A stretch of 64,000 bases of DNA from Terrimonas ginsenosidimutans (GCF_022012415.1 NZ_JAKLTR010000003.1:310001-374000), one strand, 5' to 3'. Positions 1-10,234 are shown, numbered from the stretch's first letter. Notes: generated by a model from the sequence alone, not told the origin. Translations and numbers: made by a program.

Positions 1-2
1 CT

Positions 3-296
3 CAGACGGATGCGACGAATCTTGTCGGAAATAATGTACTTGATTCCACGGGGCTTGCCACCCTGATCGCAACGCCAACAATAGACCAGGTGTATGGCGT
101 TAATAATTACTACAGATTCAATGTTACACAATACATCAATCAAATGCTCACCACTACCGGTATGGAAAGATCTGGATTCTACCTTATGCAGCAGGCATCA
201 ACCGCCCGGATCATGGATCGTCTTGTGGTAGAAGCAGCCGGTGGTAAAGAGGCTGGAGTGATGTTATTACTATACGTTCTAAATATCAATAACTAA
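3..296 (+). CDS. C-terminal end of a DUF4270-like lipoprotein (5' truncated by window edge)
   Basis: An open frame enters from the left edge (frame of base 3) and stops at 296. About 97 residues are visible, including NYYRFNVTQYINQML and a tail with RLVVEAAGGKEAG. This resembles the end of DUF4270-family surface proteins of Bacteroidota, where an 'RFN(I/V)T.Y' segment is followed by a last beta-rich stretch; the family call is from memory and tentative. The GTG at 90 is internal, not a start. It lies 5 bp upstream of the outer-membrane protein gene at 302, so the two are probably one operon. Confidence 0.55.
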   Translation, partial: QTDATNLVGNNVLDSTGLATLIATPTIDQVYGVNNYYRFNVTQYINQMLTTTGMERSGFYLMQQASTARIMDRLVVEAAGGKEAGVMLLLYVLNINN

Positions 297-301
297 AGCT
301 T

Positions 302-1558
302 ATGAAGTATAATAAACGATCGCTGGCCGTGTCAGCGGGTCTTTTCGTGATCTTGCAGGTGAATGCGCAGAATATGAACAGTCCCTATTCCATTTATGGG
401 ATCGGCGATATTGATTTCAAGCCATACAACAGAACAAGTGGCATGGGTGGCGCAGGGCTTGCGTTGAACTCATCATACTACCTGATTGATAATAATCCGG
501 CAGCTATTGCCGGACTACAAAAAAGCTTTTATACAATAGATGCTGCCTTTACAGGAAAATCGGTAAGGTATTCCGGCGGACCGATCAATGCTGATAATAG
601 CGATAACAAGGATTTCTGGATAAAGCGGTTGGCATTTGCGGTGAAGATCAACAATAGCTGGGCAAGCGGGATCGGGATCGGACAATTCAGTAACGTAAAT
701 TATGTATTAACTGGTACAAAGCCTGTAGATGGTACAACCGGAACCTATACGACGTACTATGAAGGCGATGGAGGTCTGAACGAATATTACTGGAATAATG
801 CTTTTAAGATCGGTAAGCGTTTAACGCTCGGCGTTAAGTCATCCATTCTTTCAGGATCGATCAATCAAACAGAAACGGTAAGTGACGCCGGTTTATCCAC
901 GGCTGTGTCGACAAAGGTCCAGGACTATATGAGTAAGGCGCGGTTTCAATTTGGCGCAATCTATACCCAACCATTGAGCAAGACCTGGGAATTATCTGTT
1001 GGCGGAAAATACATTCCAACTGTGAACATGCGGTCGGACAGGTCGCTTACCGTAACAGACGGCACTTCTGTCATACTGGAGGATGATTTTATTAAAACAG
1101 ACCGGTTCAGCCTGCCGGATACCTACGCGGGAGGTATAGCGTTGAGAAAGCGGAATAAGATCACTTACGCACTTGACTATTCCTATGAAGACTGGTCTTC
1201 ACTCGGTATAAAAGACAATGGCTGGCAGTTGGTCAATAGCAGTCGCATCGCCGGAGGGATCGAACTTTCCCGGCAGGCCACTACATGGAATAAGCAAACA
1301 ATCGAAAAAGGGTTTTTTCAGTTTGGAGCATTCTTTAATAACTCATATCTGCAGGTAAGGAACGAACCGATACGCGAGTATGGGATCACGGCAGGAATAG
1401 GCGGAATCATTGGTGGCGGCCTTTTTTATACAATGTCGCTTGAAGCGGGAAGCCGGGGAACCAGGCAACAGGATCTCATTAAGGAGAATTATGTGCAGGC
1501 AACTTTTACATTCTCTTATCGCGATTTCTTACAAAGCAAGGGAAGACGATACGATTAA
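302..1558 (+). CDS. outer membrane beta-barrel protein, FadL/OmpP1-like
   Basis: 418 residues with a clear signal peptide (MKYNKRS, a hydrophobic stretch, cleavage after VNAQ near residue 23). The mature start NSPYSIYGIGDI and the NNPAAIAGL segment, followed by many alternating aromatic/polar strands and an end in FTFSYRDF, are typical of Bacteroidota outer-membrane barrels of the FadL/OmpP1-like type. It starts 5 bp after the upstream DUF4270-like gene, suggesting co-expression of two cell-surface proteins. The substrate is unknown. Confidence 0.7.
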   Translation: MKYNKRSLAVSAGLFVILQVNAQNMNSPYSIYGIGDIDFKPYNRTSGMGGAGLALNSSYYLIDNNPAAIAGLQKSFYTIDAAFTGKSVRYSGGPINADNSDNKDFWIKRLAFAVKINNSWASGIGIGQFSNVNYVLTGTKPVDGTTGTYTTYYEGDGGLNEYYWNNAFKIGKRLTLGVKSSILSGSINQTETVSDAGLSTAVSTKVQDYMSKARFQFGAIYTQPLSKTWELSVGGKYIPTVNMRSDRSLTVTDGTSVILEDDFIKTDRFSLPDTYAGGIALRKRNKITYALDYSYEDWSSLGIKDNGWQLVNSSRIAGGIELSRQATTWNKQTIEKGFFQFGAFFNNSYLQVRNEPIREYGITAGIGGIIGGGLFYTMSLEAGSRGTRQQDLIKENYVQATFTFSYRDFLQSKGRRYD

Positions 1559-1660
1559 ATTTAGAGGCGGATCATGCTGATTCATCATTCGAATATTCAA
1601 TTCATCCAGACGGGGTGTCGGGTCAGGTTAAAATCGATTAACTTGCCTGAAACCCTTTTT

Positions 1661-2107
1661 ATGAGAAATATACTGGTATTGTTCGCATTAATGGCAAGTG
1701 TTTGTGCCGCAAATGCACAAACGGAAAAAATCGCACCACTGGCTAAACAAAAATGGCATTTCGGGAATCCGCAGGGACAGGATTCTGCAGCGGGATATGC
1801 GCAGGTTGTCAAGGTCGATAATGTGATCTATATATCAGGCACGGTAGCACGTGATATCACGGAAGCCGGTATCCGCCAGCTCTATGCAACACTGGAAAAG
1901 TGCCTCGCTCATTTTGGCGCAACATCTCAACACGTTGTTAAGGAGAATCTTTACACGCTTGATCTGGACGCAATGAAAAAAATGAATGAAGTGAGAAGAG
2001 CATTTTATAAGAATGATTTCCCTTCAGCAACATGGGTTCAGGTGAGCCGGCTGTACACACCGGATCTTAAAGTTGAAATTGAGTTGATCGCACATTTGCC
2101 GAAATGA
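1661..2107 (+). CDS. secreted RidA-like (YjgF/UK114) protein lacking the catalytic arginine
   Basis: 148 residues from the ATG at 1661, which opens a good signal peptide (MRNILVLFALMASVCAANA). The frame is open further upstream, but the extra 29 residues look non-coding. The mature part is a Rid domain (YAQVVKVDNVIYISGTVARD; VVKENLYTLDLDAM; VEIELIAHLPK). In canonical RidA the Arg of the P-A-R-x-x-V motif binds the enamine/imine substrate; here the matching stretch is FPSATWVQV, with Ala in place of Arg. This suggests a non-deaminase Rid subgroup acting in the periplasm. The window has a second, canonical RidA at 39752. Confidence 0.8.
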   Translation: MRNILVLFALMASVCAANAQTEKIAPLAKQKWHFGNPQGQDSAAGYAQVVKVDNVIYISGTVARDITEAGIRQLYATLEKCLAHFGATSQHVVKENLYTLDLDAMKKMNEVRRAFYKNDFPSATWVQVSRLYTPDLKVEIELIAHLPK

Positions 2108-2154
2108 TCAGCTGCGTGCCAGCTGCGATCTATATGCTGATATTTAATACACCG

Positions 2155-2190
2155 GGAGTCAGGCCCCCATATCTAAGGCGGCCTGACTTC
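2155..2190. terminator. hairpin between convergent genes
   Basis: Arms GAGTCAGGCC and GGCCTGACT pair over at least nine bases with a 14-base loop, midway between a gene ending at 2107 (+) and one ending at 2214 (-). It has no strong T-run, so it may be a bidirectional transcript end or 3' stabiliser. Confidence 0.55.
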
Positions 2191-2213
2191 TATAGTTGCC
2201 GTTCCAGTATTTT

Positions 2214-3134
2214 CTATTTCACCCTTGACCTGAATACATACCCCAGCTTCAGCAGTATGCTGAAATAAGCGTCATTATTCTTATCACTTCCCCTTTGTTC
2301 TCCGACAGAAAAACTCCTTCCAGGTTGTATTTCCCCCATTCTGTTGTAAAGATGTTTTGCGACCTCCGCCTGCGACGCATCAAGGTATGTTGCAAACAGT
2401 GTTGCATCGATGTACGAGGTACTTACATCATCAAGATGATCAGTAAATAATATGCGATACGACAATTCCAGTTTTACATTGAACAGTGGCCCCGTTTCAT
2501 ATCGCAGGCCCACACCCAGCGGAATAGAAAGCTGTTTCCTCCGGTACGGTTTTCTTCCGTTGTATTCTGAAAAGCCCTGACCCTCCAACCTTAAGGGATG
2601 AAGCTTATGCCAGGTGCCGCCGATTTTAGCTTCCGGGTCAAAGGAGAAGAGCGAAATGCCCGCAAGAATATATGGCGACCAGAAAGGTATTTCACTCTCA
2701 TCAGTGAGTTTCCAGAATAAAGGGTGCGTTTCAACAGATAATTGCCATTCATGTATACGGCTTCGGAAATGAAGATTACGGCCATACCTGCCGCCCGGGT
2801 CGGGATCAGTACGTTTAAGCACGCTGTCCGCTGCGCTGATATTGCCCGATTGATGATCGAGCTTCAGCGAGAGAACATCTTTGTAGGTTGCCGTCAGATA
2901 AGCGCTCACCGCAGGCTTTGTTGATCGCCAGTCAATATCTTTCAGGAACCTTCCTCCATTTCCTTTTCTTCCGCCAAGATCTGTCAGGCAATTCATGAAG
3001 CCCGCGCCCGCACCACCTTCCCAGACCCAATTGTAATTATAGAACCAGGTGTTATAGAATTGTTGGCCGATCACCGGTCTGCCGGAAAGAATAGCAGTGC
3101 CGCAGATCAGCAGTAGTAATGATTTCATCAGCAT
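2214..3134 (-). CDS. outer membrane beta-barrel protein, DUF6089-like
   Basis: 306 residues with a signal peptide (MKSLLLLICGTAILSG, cleavage near VIGQ). The stretches GGAGAGFMNCLTDLGG, KPAVSAYLTATYKDVLSLKLDH and the final SILLKLGYVFRSRVK fit the Bacteroidota DUF6089 barrel family (Gly-rich first strand, 'FMN..TDLGG', amphipathic strands); the assignment is by pattern only. A second ATG six bases downstream (3128) is an equally good start. It faces the nth gene across about 50 bp on the same strand. Confidence 0.65.
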   Translation of the reverse strand: MLMKSLLLLICGTAILSGRPVIGQQFYNTWFYNYNWVWEGGAGAGFMNCLTDLGGRKGNGGRFLKDIDWRSTKPAVSAYLTATYKDVLSLKLDHQSGNISAADSVLKRTDPDPGGRYGRNLHFRSRIHEWQLSVETHPLFWKLTDESEIPFWSPYILAGISLFSFDPEAKIGGTWHKLHPLRLEGQGFSEYNGRKPYRRKQLSIPLGVGLRYETGPLFNVKLELSYRILFTDHLDDVSTSYIDATLFATYLDASQAEVAKHLYNRMGEIQPGRSFSVGEQRGSDKNNDAYFSILLKLGYVFRSRVK

Positions 3135-3185
3135 TAAGATTTAATGCCGCTTTCAGGGATGATAAAGCTACGTCAGGGAGGAGGT

Positions 3186-3845
3186 TTAATCAAAGGGGAT
3201 TCCACCGTTTAATTTGTGAAAATACTGACAGATCTTCCGTAATCCACACACTTCACAGCGGGGATTTCTGGCGACGCAGATGTAACGCCCATGCAGGATC
3301 AGCCAGTGATGTGCTCTATGTACGAGCTCTGTTGGAATATTTTTGATGAGTTCTTTTTCCACCGCCAGTGGAGTGGAAGCTGTTTGTGGTACGAGTCCTA
3401 TACGTTTGCTTACGCGATAAACGTGGGTGTCAACAGCCATATTGGGTTGCTGATCCACTACAGAAGTGATCACATTGGCTGTTTTGCGCCCAACCCCCGG
3501 CAATTTGATGAGCTCTTCGACTGTCATCGGGATCTCGCCTTTGAAATCATCCATTACCATTTTCGCCATTCCAATAAGATGCTTTGTCTTATTGTTAGGG
3601 TAAGAGATACTTCTGATAAAAGGAAACAGCTCCTCAAAATCAGTTTGACTCAAAGACGCTACATCAGGAAATTTTTCAAAGATGGCCGGGGTGGTGAGGT
3701 TGACACGTTTGTCTGTGCACTGAGCAGACAGGATAACGGCCACCAGCAATTGATATGGATTGTCGTATATAAGTTCAGTTTCGGCATCGGGCGCATTCTT
3801 CTTGAAGTACTCTATTACGTACTGGTAGCGTTGTTTGCGGGTCAT
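3186..3845 (-). CDS. nth: endonuclease III (DNA glycosylase/AP lyase)
   Basis: 219 residues, the usual Nth length. It removes oxidised pyrimidines and nicks abasic sites in base-excision repair. The helix-hairpin-helix LPGVGRKTANV holds catalytic Lys121; catalytic Asp139 sits in MAVDTHVYRV. The C-terminal iron-sulfur motif C190-x6-C197-x2-C200-x5-C206 is complete, so the enzyme should be active. Confidence 0.97.
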   Translation of the reverse strand: MTRKQRYQYVIEYFKKNAPDAETELIYDNPYQLLVAVILSAQCTDKRVNLTTPAIFEKFPDVASLSQTDFEELFPFIRSISYPNNKTKHLIGMAKMVMDDFKGEIPMTVEELIKLPGVGRKTANVITSVVDQQPNMAVDTHVYRVSKRIGLVPQTASTPLAVEKELIKNIPTELVHRAHHWLILHGRYICVARNPRCEVCGLRKICQYFHKLNGGIPFD

Positions 3846-4541
3846 AAGAGCGCAAAGTTATGGCGTAGTGACGGATCAGGAACAAAGGTTGGGGGAAGGG
3901 AGGGATCATGTTGAAAAGTTGGGGGATGGTCTACAAATGGCTTGGGTTGAAATGTTCCGGATGAGCATTGCTGGCATAAACTTCTGGCGGCCCTGCCACC
4001 GTAGCGAAGCGGAGGAGGGAACCTGGGCCAGTCGCTCAAAAGATTTATCGCCCTCAACGTGTCAGCTTGTCACCATTTTTCACTGCTTAAAATCCCGTCA
4101 AACTTTGGACGGCCAAAGGACGACCAAGAGACGAACTAACGACGACTAACAAGCATTTCAAAAACACGCGAAGTTTGACCCTGAATGATTATCATCAGTC
4201 GACACATCAGCTGGCTTCGCGTGCCAGAATGTCGTATCCAAGGAGCATATATTGCTTCTTAAAAACCTGTAAGTGGACAAGTGATAATAACCCGTTTGCA
4301 GCATACCGGCAAGCCTGATTACATCTGGCGAGGGACCGAAGCAAAAGCAAAAACTTTAAACTTTTAAACCATTAAACACTTGGACAACCATCCCACAACT
4401 TTTACGCTTGATCCGTCGGGAGGATCATTCTGTATGTGTAGCACCTTCAATCCCTGAGGCTTCTATCACGAGCAAGAGCTAAGCAGGCAACTAAGATGAC
4501 AGTAATCCTCTTGATCCTTTTTTCCCTCCACCTCTTTGCAT
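3846..4541. other. intergenic region without a convincing gene
   Basis: About 700 bp between nth and the gene at 4600. Both strands carry only low-quality open frames. It holds a GC-rich patch near 3990-4030 (GGCGGCCCTGCCACCG then GGAGGAGGGAACC), a small hairpin (CTTTGG 4103-4108 with CCAAAG 4113-4118), a run of GACGA-like words at 4118-4150, and a lone A/T-rich arm near 4350-4385 related to the GTTTAAA words seen elsewhere. Confidence 0.5.
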
Positions 4542-4574
4542 AAAAAAAGGTCGATTCATTGAGATGAACCGACC
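4542..4574 (-). terminator. rho-independent terminator of the small gene at 4600
   Basis: Stem GGTCG/CGACC extended by TTCAT/ATGAA past one mismatch, followed on the minus strand by seven Ts (A-run 4542-4548). It lies 26 bp past the stop of the minus-strand gene at 4600. Confidence 0.85.
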
Positions 4575-4599
4575 TATCAAAAACTTATAACAGAAACCT

Positions 4600-4830
4600 T
4601 TAAACCTGCTCGGCTGACTGTTCCCTGGCGTAATTCAGAATGTTTAACACAACATCTGTCCTGGGAGCTTCCATTACGGTGTCAAGCCGCTTCATTGAGT
4701 CTTTCAACACTGCTAATTTTTCGCGCAGCGTCCAATCAGACTCCAGTGCGTTTTTAATCGCAACTGTTTGTTCCTCAGATGCTTCATTGTATAAATACAA
4801 CAGAAGATCTTCTGGTGTGTAATTGTTCAT
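4600..4830 (-). CDS. small anti-sigma-factor-like hypothetical protein
   Basis: 76 residues from the ATG at 4830; a longer frame begins with TTG and is less likely. The start MNNYTPEDLLLYLYNEASEE and the predicted helices resemble the N-terminal segment of zinc-free Bacteroidota anti-sigma proteins (compare the first 50 residues of the protein at 18351-19466). No membrane segment or cysteine is present. It probably binds another protein; no sigma gene adjoins it. It ends in its own terminator, so it is monocistronic or last in its unit. Confidence 0.7.
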   Translation of the reverse strand: MNNYTPEDLLLYLYNEASEEQTVAIKNALESDWTLREKLAVLKDSMKRLDTVMEAPRTDVVLNILNYAREQSAEQV

Positions 4831-4922
4831 GAGCAAACCATTAATGTCCAAAATATAACTTGTCCGAAGTTATGTGTCCGGAATAAAAACGGGGGATTAA
4901 ATTCCTTATTGCCCGCAAAAGG

Positions 4923-5237
4923 TTAATTATTCCCTTTTGAGGAGTTTTCCGGTATAAGATACAGATCCTCATTGTCTCTTTTCATCAGGTATTTTTCCCT
5001 GGCGAATTTCTCCAGGATCCCCGGATTGGATTTAAGTTGCTCTAATTCTTTACGTTCTGAAGTGATCTCGTCGGAATAATACTCCCGGCTCTCTTCCAGT
5101 TCCCGCAGTTGTTTTTTTCTCCCCATTTGCGTAAAAATGTCGTTTTTGTCAAAAAACAGCATGATTGCCGCAAAAACGGCGATAGCAACAAAGTATTTGT
5201 TGCGGAGCCAGGCGGGGATGCGGGACAACAGGTTCAT
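4923..5237 (-). CDS. FtsB/DivIC-like septum formation initiator
   Basis: 104 residues from the ATG at 5237 (the frame extends two codons to a TTG). A single membrane segment (about residues 15-30, YFVAIAVFAAIMLFF) is followed by a coiled coil (about 38-75) and the motif FAREKYLMKRDNEDLYLIP, characteristic of the FtsB/DivIC family that bridges divisome proteins at the septum. It lies downstream of enolase on the same strand, the common eno-ftsB order, with an inverted repeat in between. Confidence 0.88.
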   Translation of the reverse strand: MNLLSRIPAWLRNKYFVAIAVFAAIMLFFDKNDIFTQMGRKKQLRELEESREYYSDEITSERKELEQLKSNPGILEKFAREKYLMKRDNEDLYLIPENSSKGNN

Positions 5238-5251
5238 AGCCAAAGTTGTTT

Positions 5252-5330
5252 TGAAGTTTAAAGGTTTGAAAGTTTAATAGTTTAAAGGCAGCTTTTGAAC
5301 CGTTAAACTATTAAACTTTCAAACTTTTGA
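5252..5330. repeat. bracketing inverted repeat, GTTTAAA family (A1)
   Basis: A 22-bp perfect inverted repeat: left arm 5264-5285, right arm 5303-5324, loop 17. The arms are made of about 8-bp words (GTTTGAAA GTTTAATA GTTTAA). It fills the space between the eno stop (5332) and the ftsB-like start (5237). Confidence 0.9.
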
Positions 5331-5331
5331 C

Positions 5332-6642
<1,311 letters not shown>

Positions 6643-6759
6643 TTATATAAAATATCCGGATTGGTTAGCGCCCGGGCGTTTATAGCCGGGACTCCGGGAT
6701 CGATTGCAAAGAAACGAGTTTCGGGGAACGTTGCAAAACCTAATCGTCAGCAGCTTGAT

Positions 6760-6817
6760 CGTTGACCGTTCACCGTTGATCGTTGTCCGGTCAACGGTCA
6801 ACGGACAACCGTCAACG
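6760..6817. repeat. inverted repeat, CCGTTGA family (B1), entering the gldA 3' end
   Basis: A nearly loopless palindrome of 29+29 bases (6760-6788 against 6789-6817) with about five mismatches, built of 7-bp words (CCGTTGA, CCGTTCA, TCGTTGT). The right arm covers the last codons and stop (6812-6814) of the gldA-like gene, so the repeat encodes its final residues. Confidence 0.85.
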
Positions 6818-7723
6818 GTTCGTTGTCAGATTCCGGAATACATCTTCCAGGCTCCGACTCTCCGTTTGCAGAGAAATGATGCTGTTATTATTTTGTAAAG
6901 CGAATTCGAGGATCTGTTTGCTTAAGGTTTCGGGGTCAGCAGAGGTGACCCTGTACATGGTTTCGCCAAGCCGTTCCACTGCGGCATTACCGAGCGTGGT
7001 CTTCAACGTTTCTGTTTCGATCGGTTTTTTGAAATGGACCACCACGGCCTGCTGAGTGGTTTCCGCAGTCTGAAGTTTTGACAGCTTATCATCCGCCACC
7101 AGCTGCCCTTTATTGATGATGATCACCCTGTCGCAGATTGCTTCCACTTCCTGCAGGATATGAGAGGAGAATAATACGGTTTTATTTTTGCCTTGTTGCC
7201 TGATCACTTCCCGGATCTCAATGATCTGGTTTGGGTCAAGACCCGAGGTCGGTTCATCAAGGATCAGCACTTCCGGCTGATGTACCAGCGCTGCTGCGAG
7301 TCCGACACGTTGCTTATATCCTTTGGATAGCTGCCCGATCTTCTTTTTGCTTTCCAGTTTCAGTCCAACAATGTCTATCACCTGCTCAACCGCCTCTTTT
7401 GGCGAAGCCACCTCATGTATTTCCGCAATAAAGCCAAGGTATTCGCGCACATACATATCGTAATACAGCGCATTCAGTTCGGCAAGATAGCCGATCTTCT
7501 TTTTCACCGCCAGCGGATCATTGCCAACGGGGATACCGCAAACAACGGCTTCGCCGGATGTTGGTTCCAGGTAGCCGGTGATGATCTTCATGGTCGTGGA
7601 TTTTCCTGCACCGTTAGGCCCAAGAAATCCCACGATCTCTCCTTTTTCCACTTTGAAAGAGATCTGGTTGACGGCTTTCTGCTCACCGTATACTTTGAGA
7701 AGGTCTTTGACTTCAATAGACAT
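6812..7723 (-). CDS. gldA: ABC transporter ATP-binding protein, GldA-like
   Basis: 303 residues. Walker A GPNGAGKST (35-43), signature LSKGYKQ (132-138), Walker B LILDEP (153-158) and the H-loop SSH (186-188) are complete. The overall pattern (MSIEVKDLLKVYGEQKAVN, VGFLGPNGAGKSTTMKIITGY, C-terminal SLEDVFRNLT) matches GldA, the ATPase of the GldA-GldFG complex tied to gliding in Bacteroidota, but gldF/gldG are not adjacent, so a generic export role remains possible. The last two or three codons lie inside a CCGTTGA-type repeat. Confidence 0.82.
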   Translation of the reverse strand: MSIEVKDLLKVYGEQKAVNQISFKVEKGEIVGFLGPNGAGKSTTMKIITGYLEPTSGEAVVCGIPVGNDPLAVKKKIGYLAELNALYYDMYVREYLGFIAEIHEVASPKEAVEQVIDIVGLKLESKKKIGQLSKGYKQRVGLAAALVHQPEVLILDEPTSGLDPNQIIEIREVIRQQGKNKTVLFSSHILQEVEAICDRVIIINKGQLVADDKLSKLQTAETTQQAVVVHFKKPIETETLKTTLGNAAVERLGETMYRVTSADPETLSKQILEFALQNNNSIISLQTESRSLEDVFRNLTTNR

Positions 7724-7770
7724 GATACAAACCTACGGAATAAGTGAGAAGTACAAAGTCAAAATTAAAA

Positions 7771-7822
7771 AGTAACCCCGCTTACCAACAGCATGATTTT
7801 GCAGTTCATAAGCGGGGCTACT
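7771..7822 (-). terminator. terminator of the first carbonic anhydrase gene
   Basis: Arms AGTAACCCCGCTTA (7771-7784) and TAAGCGGGGCTACT (7809-7822) pair with one mismatch. An A-rich stretch at 7760-7770 gives the T-tract on the minus strand. It lies 10 bp past the stop at 7832. Confidence 0.75.
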
Positions 7823-7831
7823 TTTACTTCG

Positions 7832-8467
7832 CTAAAGATCATCAATCTCATAGACAGACTCGATCTCCGCTCCGGCCTTCATGTCAAAGACCGGTTTGAT
7901 CAGCCCGTCTTTCAGGCTGTATACCCAGCCGTGCAGGTCGGGACGCTGTTCGTTTTTCCATGCCCGCTGGATGCTCGATTTGCGCGCAAGATTTTTCACC
8001 TGCTCCATCACGTTCAGTTCGGTCAGCCTGTCTGCGCGTGCGGTATCGTCATTGATCGCATTCAATTCGTCTTCGTGTTTATGATAAACATCCTTGATAT
8101 TGCGAAGCCACATATTCAACACAGGTTTGAAATCCTTTCTGGAAGCAGCGGCCTGCACTCCTCCGCAACCGTAGTGGCCGCATACGATGACATGCTTCAC
8201 TTTCAGATGATTCACGGCATAGTCCAGCACCGCCAGCATATTCAGGTCTGAATTGACCACAAGGTTGGCAACATTGCGATGAACAAAGATCTCACCCGGT
8301 TGTGTGCCGGTGATCTGATTGGCGGGAACACGGCTGTCACTGCATCCTATCCAGAGGAACTCCGGCGTTTGCAGTTTTGCCAGATTGGTAAAAAATTGAG
8401 GGTCATCTGCAACCATTTCTGCAGCCCAGGCTTTGTTCTCAAGTAGAAGTCTGTCGTATGAAAGCAT
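7832..8467 (-). CDS. beta-carbonic anhydrase
   Basis: 211 residues. Interconverts CO2 and bicarbonate in the cytoplasm. Zinc ligands Cys42, His98 and Cys101 (GCSDSR; GHYGCGG) and the Asp44/Arg46 dyad are present. The length and the LSYDRLLLENKAWAAEM start are typical of the Can/CynT-type clade. It sits downstream of the SulP gene on the same strand but is separated from it by a terminator-like hairpin, so it may have its own promoter. A second, different beta-CA lies at 11141. Confidence 0.95.
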   Translation of the reverse strand: MLSYDRLLLENKAWAAEMVADDPQFFTNLAKLQTPEFLWIGCSDSRVPANQITGTQPGEIFVHRNVANLVVNSDLNMLAVLDYAVNHLKVKHVIVCGHYGCGGVQAAASRKDFKPVLNMWLRNIKDVYHKHEDELNAINDDTARADRLTELNVMEQVKNLARKSSIQRAWKNEQRPDLHGWVYSLKDGLIKPVFDMKAGAEIESVYEIDDL

Positions 8468-8530
8468 AAGATTTATCTGTTGGTTTGAATGGAACTTTAT
8501 TTACTGGCGTAACACTGTACAAGGTACGAA

Positions 8531-8563
8531 AAAAAGAGGCCCTTCAGGGAAGGTCCTCTTTTT
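8531..8563 (-). terminator. terminator of the SulP gene
   Basis: AAAAAGAGG (8531-8539) pairs perfectly with CCTCTTTTT (8555-8563). On the minus strand the stem ends in a T-run. It lies about 50 bp after the SulP stop. Confidence 0.8.
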
Positions 8564-8614
8564 AGTTTGTATTATGTTTTCGAGGCGCAGGGAAGCGTAT
8601 CATCAATGGCCTGA

Positions 8615-10234
8615 TCAGTTGGCCAGCTTCGCAAGATCCTTATCATGTTCACGGATGATCATATGGGAATTGGGTTCGGATCCGGCCACCAGATCATGAA
8701 ACCCCTGTTCTTTCGTGCGGCTTTTTCTAAGCTCTACTTCAATGTTCTTCAGCGGAGCAGCGATCATGAAGTCTTCGATCGTTTCGACAACATCACGATC
8801 GATATAGTCGGCACGCGTTGTATCGATCAATACAAAAGAATTTTCAGGCACTTCTTCCAGCTTGCGTTTGATGATGGCCTTGTTCAGGAAGGAAACATCC
8901 TTTCTTAGCCTGAACAGGAATTTATTCTGATCATTTACCACGAATACAGCTGAACGGAAATTACTGCGGAATGCGAAGAACAGACCAACACCGATACCAA
9001 TGATCACACCTTTCAGCAGATCGGTGGCAAGGATCGCTACGATCGTGATCACAAATGGCAGGAATGAATCCCATCCTTTTTTATAGAAGTTGATGAACAG
9101 CGATGGCTTAGCCAGTTTATAACCGGTGAAGATCAGGATCGCAGCAAGGGCCGCTTTCGGGATCAGGTTAAGAATGGCGGGGATAAATGCCACGCAAAGC
9201 AACAATAGTGAACCGTGCAGAATGGTGGACATTTTTGTTTTTGCACCTGAGTTAACATTGGCAGAAGAACGTACGATCACACTTGTTACAGGCAAACCAC
9301 CAAGCAGGCCGGAAAGGATATTACCAACACCCTGTGCTTTTAACTCACGGTTGGTTGGTGTTACGCGCTGATACGGATCAAGATCGTCAACCGCTTCAAT
9401 GCTCAGCAGGGATTCAAGGCTCGCTACCAGTGCAAGTGTTACTCCCGTCATCCAGACAGCCGGATTCGCGATCACACTCCAGTCGGGCCTTTTGAAGAAG
9501 GAAAGGAACTCACCTGCGTTTGATGCCTGCGGGATGATCACAAGATGCTCTCCCTGCAATGCGTTTCCATTACTCTGAAAAAGAGAATTCAGTCCGACAC
9601 CGATCAATACAACCAGCAAAGGAGCCGGGATCAGTTTAATGAAGCCGCTTTTATTGGCCACGATCTTTTCCCAGGCAAAATAGACCGCAAGGCAGCCTCC
9701 GCCGATCAGCAATGCTATGGGTGTGATGTGTCCGAATGCACCGATGAAGTTGGAAAAGATATTGCCCTTATCCTGAGGCACGCCTTCATCTGTTTCAAAA
9801 TGAGAGTCGTCACCAAGAAGGTGAGGGAACTGGTTAAGAATAAGGATCAGACCGATCGCGGCCAGCATTCCTTTGATCACATTGTTAGGAACATAGTCTC
9901 CGATCACACCAGCTTTCAAAAAACCGAGTATCACCTGCAGTACGCCTGCTATAACAACTGCGACAAGAAACGCTTCGAAAGAATTAAGACTGATGATAGC
10001 AGCTGCTACGATGGCTGTAAGACCAGCTGCAGGGCCACTTACACTCAAATGTGATTTACTTAACAGGCCCACCACGATGCCGCCGACAATGCCGGCAATA
10101 AGGCCGCTGAATAGTGGTGCATTGGATGCCAGCGCTACGCCAAGACACAGGGGGAGCGCCACCAGGAATACTACGATAGAGGATGGAATGTCGTTCGATA
10201 GACTCTTGAGATAATCTTTTGCACGAGGTGCCAT
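8615..10234 (-). CDS. SulP-family inorganic anion (bicarbonate) transporter
   Basis: 539 residues from the ATG at 10234 (MAPRAKDYLKSLSNDIPSS); the open frame runs 73 codons further upstream, but that part has no transporter character. About ten to twelve membrane segments carry the SulP core (VFLVALPLCLGVALASNAP, LSVSGPAAGLTAIVAAA, GGLPVTSVIVRSSANVNSG), followed by a cytoplasmic C-terminal STAS-like domain (about 455-539). Flanking by two carbonic anhydrases argues for bicarbonate uptake (inference); sulfate remains possible. Confidence 0.9.
   Translation of the reverse strand: MAPRAKDYLKSLSNDIPSSIVVFLVALPLCLGVALASNAPLFSGLIAGIVGGIVVGLLSKSHLSVSGPAAGLTAIVAAAIISLNSFEAFLVAVVIAGVLQVILGFLKAGVIGDYVPNNVIKGMLAAIGLILILNQFPHLLGDDSHFETDEGVPQDKGNIFSNFIGAFGHITPIALLIGGGCLAVYFAWEKIVANKSGFIKLIPAPLLVVLIGVGLNSLFQSNGNALQGEHLVIIPQASNAGEFLSFFKRPDWSVIANPAVWMTGVTLALVASLESLLSIEAVDDLDPYQRVTPTNRELKAQGVGNILSGLLGGLPVTSVIVRSSANVNSGAKTKMSTILHGSLLLLCVAFIPAILNLIPKAALAAILIFTGYKLAKPSLFINFYKKGWDSFLPFVITIVAILATDLLKGVIIGIGVGLFFAFRSNFRSAVFVVNDQNKFLFRLRKDVSFLNKAIIKRKLEEVPENSFVLIDTTRADYIDRDVVETIEDFMIAAPLKNIEVELRKSRTKEQGFHDLVAGSEPNSHMIIREHDKDLAKLAN

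Noticed and set aside
3835-4149. 104-codon plus-strand frame between nth and 4600
   Set aside because: Composition and residue pattern look random, no start signal, opposite strand equally open.
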